DNA of 26,098 nucleotides. It comes from Minisyncoccota bacterium (lineage in GTDB: Bacteria; Patescibacteriota; Minisyncoccia; Minisyncoccales; RBG-13-42-11). The stretch is taken from assembly GCA_028687495.1 (NCBI GenBank), contig JAQUAA010000004.1, forward strand, positions 1 through 26,098, read 5' to 3'. The position numbers were made by a program, and so were the translations under genes. The notes beneath the pieces were generated by a model, which did not search any database, was not told the DNA's origin, and saw nothing but the letters and a program-made list of their open reading frames with translations. Shown piece by piece: positions 21,826-26,098 of this stretch; the stretch's first letter is position 1, and each line of letters starts with the position of its first letter.

Positions 21826-24800
21826 TTAGAGACCTGTAGCTAAACTGAGAGTGACTGAAATCGGACTTGCTCCGTTCATCCAGGTAATAGGTGTGGTAGC
21901 AGTAACTGCCTGGTCATACCATCTGAAGTCACCGGCAGCACCAAAGGTTCCAAGATTAATAGCCAAGCTGATTGTTCTGGAAATACCAGAAACAGGCAGG
22001 CTGATTAATGCAGTGGTATCTGCAATAAGCTCAAGTGTTTGAGTTGTTGCACCAACTGCAATTTCTGCGCTCGGAACCATGGTTACTGTCCTAGCGTTGG
22101 AATAGTAACCAATTGCTTGCTCTGTGCCATCGGTTTTCTTCAAATAGAAGACTGTACCAGTAGCTGTGCTGGTTGCATCACCGCTCACGTTGACTACAAC
22201 TGAATCGTTGTATGCCTTGAAGGCATCAACGTAAACTGAGGTGGTAGCATTACCACCCAAGGTGAAGGCAATACCAGCAGCATTAGAAGTGCTAGCTAAT
22301 CCAGCAGGAACGTTCATTTCAACATAGTTCCACATACCAGCTCTCGGCGCTACGTCAGTTGCAGCCGCAAGGCTGTTGGTGGCGTAAGCTCCGGTGGTAG
22401 TAGAGCTAATGAACACTGTCGCTGTAGCGGGAGCGGTTGTCTCAACGAAGTACCAAAGTGAAACCTTTGAGTAATTCCTGAGATCGGTTGCCACCGGGGC
22501 TGCGGCCCAGACAGTGACAGCTCCTACTCCAGAGGATGAAGCGTTAAGCCTGACGGAAGTGTTACCAGTATCACCAGTTAAGAACGTAACTGCGCTGGTG
22601 TTGCTGGCTATAGCAGCGGCTCCTGCGCCACTGGAAGTACCAAACGTCCAATTACCTGTCGTATCATCCACGTTCAAAGCTGCTCTAAGTTTGGCATCGG
22701 CAAAACTGGTACCGGTTAAGGTCAGATTTGCCACTTTGTCCGTAGCTGAACGAGTTCTGCCTGTGCAAGAACCATTGCAGGCTAAAGCTGCGGTTAAGTT
22801 GGTTCTGTAAGGATAGACTCTGTTAGCTGAACTACTGCCAGCAGTGGTCAGGGCAAGCGTGCCGCTTTCACCAGTAGCAGTAATTTTATCTTGGACACCG
22901 CCAGTTATAGCAGCTGGAATCTCGAGGAAGAATCTACCGTATGATCCAGCCAAAGCTCCTGCACCAAAGGTCGGAATATCACTCTTCAAAGTGACGAGCG
23001 TATTTCCTCCCTTAGGTACTGAACAAGCACCTCCGAAAACGGCGTAAGGATAGTTCCAACCGAGAGCGGCAACTGCCGGGGACAAAGCCACAACAGCATC
23101 GCCCATTTGGCTGGCACCGCAGTAAAGCTTCAAGTTCCCAAAGTTGGCAACGCTTGTGGCGAGGCCATCATTGAACATAACTATCTTGCTTACTGTGATG
23201 TTCTCAACCGTATTGGCTGATAACTTCCAAACACCAAGAACCTTCTCCGTGTCTCCCATTGAAACAATGGAAGCAACAGGTGTAGAAGGATCGATTGCTC
23301 CGGAGAGCGTTCCGCCTGCGTAGACGGTGATTGCTTGACCAGCCGCTTCAACAATGAAGTTAGCAGCATTGGTGGTTACCTTACCTGTGCTTTCAACACG
23401 GGAAAGTTTAGTACTTTCTCCATTGGCCCAAGTAAAGGCGCCAGCAGATAAGACATCTGCCTTTAAGTCCACTCTTGCTGATTGGCCGGCAGCTAATGAT
23501 AATGCCGGAGACGGGCTGAATTCATAGAAGGTAGTTGCTATATCAGCGGGATTCGGAACAATGGTTGTACCCAGTTGAGTAGTTCCATAGTAGAGCTTCA
23601 AGTTAGTGAAGGCTCTTCCCAAAGCATAAGTACCAGCTGCGGTAGCAGTGATACCAGTCGGGGTTGCATCTTCAAATCTGAATTTGGAGACGTCAACACC
23701 TTCGGCTGCTCCAGCTGTTATAAGGTAAGAACCAATGGTTACATTGGTCACGCCTCCGACAGCTGAAACTGCACCTACTGCCGAGTTAATGCTTGCAGAC
23801 AGAGCGGCAGACACTACTGTCAAATCATTACCACTCTGATTAGCTGCTGGGAAGCCGAATGAACCCAAAGAAACTAATCTTTGAGCATTATTGGCTACAG
23901 CAATGAACTGCATGGTAACTTTAGAGCCTTCTTGTATTGCAGGACCAGCAGTAGTAGTTTTAACATCAGCTTTTAATTCCAAAACTTTAGTTTCTCCGAC
24001 AGGAGCAACAAAAGTTAAGGGAATCGCATAAGGCGTGTTACTAGCTGCTACGGTCTGAGTAGTGCCAATCTGGGCTCCATCGTAGTAGATTCTGACGTTG
24101 GTAATATCCATCCAACCAATACCAGATGAAGAAGCTTGGAAGGTTAGCGTACTAACCCTGATGTTTTCTCCAACTGCCTTGACGTCAAATTTTGCCAAGG
24201 AAACATTGGTACCGTTAAGAGCGATATTGCCCAAAGCAGAATCTGTTCTCCTGGTAATCAACAAGTTTCCAACTGCCACGTTAACTGCCTGGGAATCTCT
24301 GACTGTCCAGGTGGCAATGGCTCCATTGTCAGGCTGAACATAGACTCCGTAGTTAGCATCCATTGCTACGACATCAGTTGACCTCTGAATTGAGAATTGA
24401 ATGGTCCTTTGTGAACCACCAACTACATCAACCTTAAGAGAAACTATTCTGGCTGCGCCAGCAGGAATCTCATAAGATCCTAAATCAAAGGTTACTGTCT
24501 TGTCGCTCGCCAAACTCGCCACGGTTGAACCGATCTGGGTTCCGCCAACATACAAAGCTAAATTAGCGATGTCGGTGGCTGCAATTGAACCCATCTGAAG
24601 GAAGCTCAAAGACTTAAGAGCAATCTTCTGGTTTGCAGCAGTAAGAATGAATCTCATTGCTTCAAAACCATTAGTTCCGGGATCAACGGTAACAGAGTTG
24701 GTTGAAGTAGCAATTGATAAACGACCGAAATCAGCAACGGCAGCCACAGTCATCAGGTTGCCATTCATCGGGAATGTTCCATTGACTGTTTCTGCGTCGG

Positions 24801-25731
24801 TTGTGACATCGGCGGCTGCGTTAACACTTAATCCAATGGTTTTACCAGCTGTAGCATCCCTGTTGAGGTCAAATTTCACTGTAATGGTTTTAGTTCCAGA
24901 AACAGTGAAAAGACCAGCTGAATTGGTGAAAGTTATTGTTCCCAAGGACAAGGATGTCATTTCAGCTAATTTAGTGTCGCCTTCGTAAAGATAAGCATTG
25001 GGTATATCTGCATCAGTGCAGATACCAATTCTCTTTAACTTTAAGGTGGTTACTTTAGCTGAAGTCCCTGCCGGTGTGGAAAACACTACTTTCAAAGCAG
25101 GAATTAAGGCCTGAGAGCCAGCTACTTGGTTATTCGCATCGGATATAATGCTTGTTGCAGCAGGATTGTCAGATGCTAATGCAACAGTTAAACCGGCGGC
25201 TGTCGGAAGGGTTGTTCCGGGTTCGGTCGGTGTGGTGGTTCCTCCGGTTGTTAATGTGCTGTTTAACTTGGCAATGGTTTTTGCACCAACATAGCCAGTT
25301 CCAGCACTTAAACCGATTGGGGTCAAAACTTCAGAAGCGTATTTCTCCTGGTATTTGACTACGGCTGCCTTGGTTAAAGAACCAAAGTAGGTAGTTTCAT
25401 TACCAGCAGAACCGACTCCGGAAGCAGCTACTTGGGTGGCAGAATCAGTGTTTAACAATGCTTGTAAGCATTTTACATCACTGCCTGTCATTCCCTGCGC
25501 CAAATTCCTGGAAAATGTAATTCCAGAACAAGCAGCAGGAGTTCCAGCAGCAGGAGTTCCGGTTAATGACGAATATTGGGTCATTAACTGGTTTAACTGC
25601 GTCTGGAGTAATTGAATTTGAGCCAAAAGCTCTTCAGCCGTTATAGCTGAAGCAACCCCGGGACCCATCAACCAAACCGCGCATGTTATTGCGGTAACAG
25701 TCGCTACAATCTTTTTTGTTATACTAGTCAT
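21826..25731 (-). CDS. S-layer-like secreted surface protein with N-terminal wall-binding module and repeated Ig-like domains
   Basis: A 1301-residue secreted protein. Residues 1-29 are a signal peptide ending VASA. A coiled coil (AEELLAQIQLLQTQLNQLM) at 32-52 is followed by a peptidoglycan-binding-like domain at about 68-160 (C68/C88, EKYASEVLTPIGL, GTGYVG), then a Thr/Pro/Gly linker at 161-177. Five beta-rich repeats of ~155 residues follow, each with an N-x-x-LY-x-G...G motif (245, 390, 545, 710, 866) and later a G....V.LK.DV strand (283, 430, 583, 753, 912). A ~165-residue galactose-binding-like beta domain (about 1015-1178) interrupts what looks like a sixth repeat, which ends near 1240. 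It has no C-terminal membrane anchor. It is probably the main surface or S-layer protein, attached by the N-terminal domain. Its G+C (about 47% in sampled lines) is clearly higher than that of the glycan genes. No homologue can be named. Confidence 0.85.
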   Translation of the reverse strand: MTSITKKIVATVTAITCAVWLMGPGVASAITAEELLAQIQLLQTQLNQLMTQYSSLTGTPAAGTPAACSGITFSRNLAQGMTGSDVKCLQALLNTDSATQVAASGVGSAGNETTYFGSLTKAAVVKYQEKYASEVLTPIGLSAGTGYVGAKTIAKLNSTLTTGGTTTPTEPGTTLPTAAGLTVALASDNPAATSIISDANNQVAGSQALIPALKVVFSTPAGTSAKVTTLKLKRIGICTDADIPNAYLYEGDTKLAEMTSLSLGTITFTNSAGLFTVSGTKTITVKFDLNRDATAGKTIGLSVNAAADVTTDAETVNGTFPMNGNLMTVAAVADFGRLSIATSTNSVTVDPGTNGFEAMRFILTAANQKIALKSLSFLQMGSIAATDIANLALYVGGTQIGSTVASLASDKTVTFDLGSYEIPAGAARIVSLKVDVVGGSQRTIQFSIQRSTDVVAMDANYGVYVQPDNGAIATWTVRDSQAVNVAVGNLLITRRTDSALGNIALNGTNVSLAKFDVKAVGENIRVSTLTFQASSSGIGWMDITNVRIYYDGAQIGTTQTVAASNTPYAIPLTFVAPVGETKVLELKADVKTTTAGPAIQEGSKVTMQFIAVANNAQRLVSLGSFGFPAANQSGNDLTVVSAALSASINSAVGAVSAVGGVTNVTIGSYLITAGAAEGVDVSKFRFEDATPTGITATAAGTYALGRAFTNLKLYYGTTQLGTTIVPNPADIATTFYEFSPSPALSLAAGQSARVDLKADVLSAGAFTWANGESTKLSRVESTGKVTTNAANFIVEAAGQAITVYAGGTLSGAIDPSTPVASIVSMGDTEKVLGVWKLSANTVENITVSKIVMFNDGLATSVANFGNLKLYCGASQMGDAVVALSPAVAALGWNYPYAVFGGACSVPKGGNTLVTLKSDIPTFGAGALAGSYGRFFLEIPAAITGGVQDKITATGESGTLALTTAGSSSANRVYPYRTNLTAALACNGSCTGRTRSATDKVANLTLTGTSFADAKLRAALNVDDTTGNWTFGTSSGAGAAAIASNTSAVTFLTGDTGNTSVRLNASSSGVGAVTVWAAAPVATDLRNYSKVSLWYFVETTAPATATVFISSTTTGAYATNSLAAATDVAPRAGMWNYVEMNVPAGLASTSNAAGIAFTLGGNATTSVYVDAFKAYNDSVVVNVSGDATSTATGTVFYLKKTDGTEQAIGYYSNARTVTMVPSAEIAVGATTQTLELIADTTALISLPVSGISRTISLAINLGTFGAAGDFRWYDQAVTATTPITWMNGASPISVTLSLATGL

Positions 25732-25776
25732 TTATTTTGTGTGTTTTAATTTTGTGTTTAATTAATAATTACTTCT

Positions 25777-25829
25777 TTCGCGTCGACCTTTGTCTCGCGA
25801 CTTTACGTATTAATCACGAGAGCCGCGAA
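25777..25829 (-). promoter_or_regulatory. Possible structured region in the 5' leader of the S-layer-like gene
   Basis: TTCGCG (25829-25824) and CGCGAA (25782-25777) on the minus strand are perfect 6-bp arms enclosing a weaker inner pairing, TCTCG with CGAGA. These GC-rich blocks stand out in an otherwise A/T-rich leader of about 100 nt. The last ~45 nt before the ATG are A-rich and unstructured, without Shine-Dalgarno. Confidence 0.4.
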
Positions 25830-25836
25830 TTTTTTC

Positions 25837-25864
25837 ATCTTAACATAATAAAAATCTGCTTCAA
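25837..25864 (-). promoter_or_regulatory. Promoter of the S-layer-like gene
   Basis: TTGAAG (25864-25859), 16-bp spacer, and TAAGAT (25842-25837) preceded by TGT, an extended -10. The expected start is near 25830, leaving a leader of about 99 nt before the ATG at 25731. Confidence 0.55.
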
Positions 25865-25870
25865 CAACAG
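25849..25870 (-). terminator. Weak terminator candidate after the right-edge gene
   Basis: CTGTT and AGCAG pair (five base pairs with one G-U) around a GTTGA loop and are followed by ATTTTTATT on the minus strand. It overlaps the -35 box of the S-layer-like gene and is short, so it may not function. Confidence 0.25.
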
Positions 25871-25887
25871 TAACTGTGGAAAACTCT

Positions 25888-26098
25888 CTATTGGTTTGTC
25901 AAATATAGCTCTAGGGCCTCTGAATACTTGCCCTCGTTGGCCAATTCTTTCATCCCGGCCAGAATAACTTGGGTATTCTCGTTCAAAGTTCTTCCTTCCA
26001 GATCCAAAACCAGATTATCAACGATTTGCTTCAAGGCGTTGTCCAACTGCTCCGTGCCGTCGAGAACCACGCCCAACGACTCCACTTTCTGCTTGTTT
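25888..26098 (-). CDS. C-terminal end of an unidentified protein (cut by window edge)
   Basis: The frame is open from the right edge to a TAG at 25888 and encodes the last 69 residues of a protein ending EALELYLTNQ. The visible part is acidic and predicted helical (GTEQLDNALKQIVDNLVLDL and GMKELANEGKYSEALELYL), the last part resembling the start of a tetratricopeptide-like helix pair. A GTG at 26085 could also start a 65-residue protein, but the frame continues upstream, so a fragment is more likely. No function is assigned. The 155 bp that follow hold the S-layer promoter. Confidence 0.55.
   Translation of the reverse strand, partial: NKQKVESLGVVLDGTEQLDNALKQIVDNLVLDLEGRTLNENTQVILAGMKELANEGKYSEALELYLTNQ

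Noticed and set aside
22514..24988. Plus-strand open frames inside the S-layer-like gene (for example 22514-22810 and 24647-24988)
   Set aside because: They are antisense to a long gene with signal peptide and domains, have low-complexity Ala/Val/Pro composition and no promoter or start signal; they arise from its higher G+C.
21826..25731. N-glycosylation: about 19 N-x-S/T sequons, many in the C-terminal third
   Set aside because: The protein is so rich in Asn, Ser and Thr that this number is expected by chance, and the acidic -2 residue of bacterial PglB sites is mostly absent.
25897..25902. TTGACA on the minus strand near the end of the right-edge gene as a -35 box
   Set aside because: It lies in coding sequence and no -10-like hexamer is found 16-18 bp downstream (CCACAG there).

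Overview
The window looks like part of a Patescibacteria (Candidate Phyla Radiation) chromosome, most likely Parcubacteria-like. The reasons are AT-rich, tightly packed genes with short overlaps, almost no Shine-Dalgarno sequences, and two secreted proteins sharing a coiled coil plus peptidoglycan-binding-like module of a type I associate with that group. TGA serves as a normal stop here (three ATGA start/stop overlaps), so the UGA-glycine code of Gracilibacteria/SR1 does not apply. Every convincing gene is on the minus strand, so transcription runs from the right edge to the left. I see no rRNA, tRNA, CRISPR array or transposase.

Layout in order of transcription: (i) 26098-25888, the C-terminal end of an unidentified gene; (ii) 25887-25732, a promoter region with a long, possibly structured leader; (iii) 25731-21826, a 1301-residue S-layer-like secreted protein, followed by an intrinsic terminator; (iv) 21719-20034, a secreted HExxH metallopeptidase carrying the same wall-binding module; (v) 20033-19912, a promoter TTGACA-N17-TATTAT embedded in direct and inverted repeats; (vi) 19911 to beyond position 1, an unbroken run of 20 genes that starts with a small helix-turn-helix protein and otherwise encodes surface polysaccharide synthesis.

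The glycan operon begins with a set matching every step of the route from UDP-GlcNAc to UDP-2,3-diacetamido-2,3-dideoxymannuronic acid (UDP-ManNAc3NAcA): WbpA (6-dehydrogenase), WbpB (3-dehydrogenase), WbpD (3-N-acetyltransferase), WbpE (aminotransferase), then a Wzx-type flippase and WbpI (2-epimerase). Next come a GalE-like epimerase with a second DegT aminotransferase, two asparagine-synthetase-type amidotransferases, a left-handed beta-helix acyltransferase, two NodB-type deacetylases, a GNAT, a WbqC-family protein, two glycosyltransferases, a large alpha-toroid-like protein of unknown function and a third, truncated DegT protein. No initiating phosphoglycosyltransferase, Wzy polymerase or chain-length regulator is present; they may lie beyond the left edge.

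Working model (inference): the operon builds a diacetamido-uronic-acid polymer, possibly amidated and partly de-N-acetylated. The adjacent S-layer-like protein and metallopeptidase could be held on the cell surface by their shared module. Points most worth a second look are the MerR-like promoter/operator, the complete WbpABDEI route, two in-frame heptanucleotide arrays inside the wbpI-like gene, G7 tracts in two cluster genes, the shared anchor module, and the unrecognised toroid protein.
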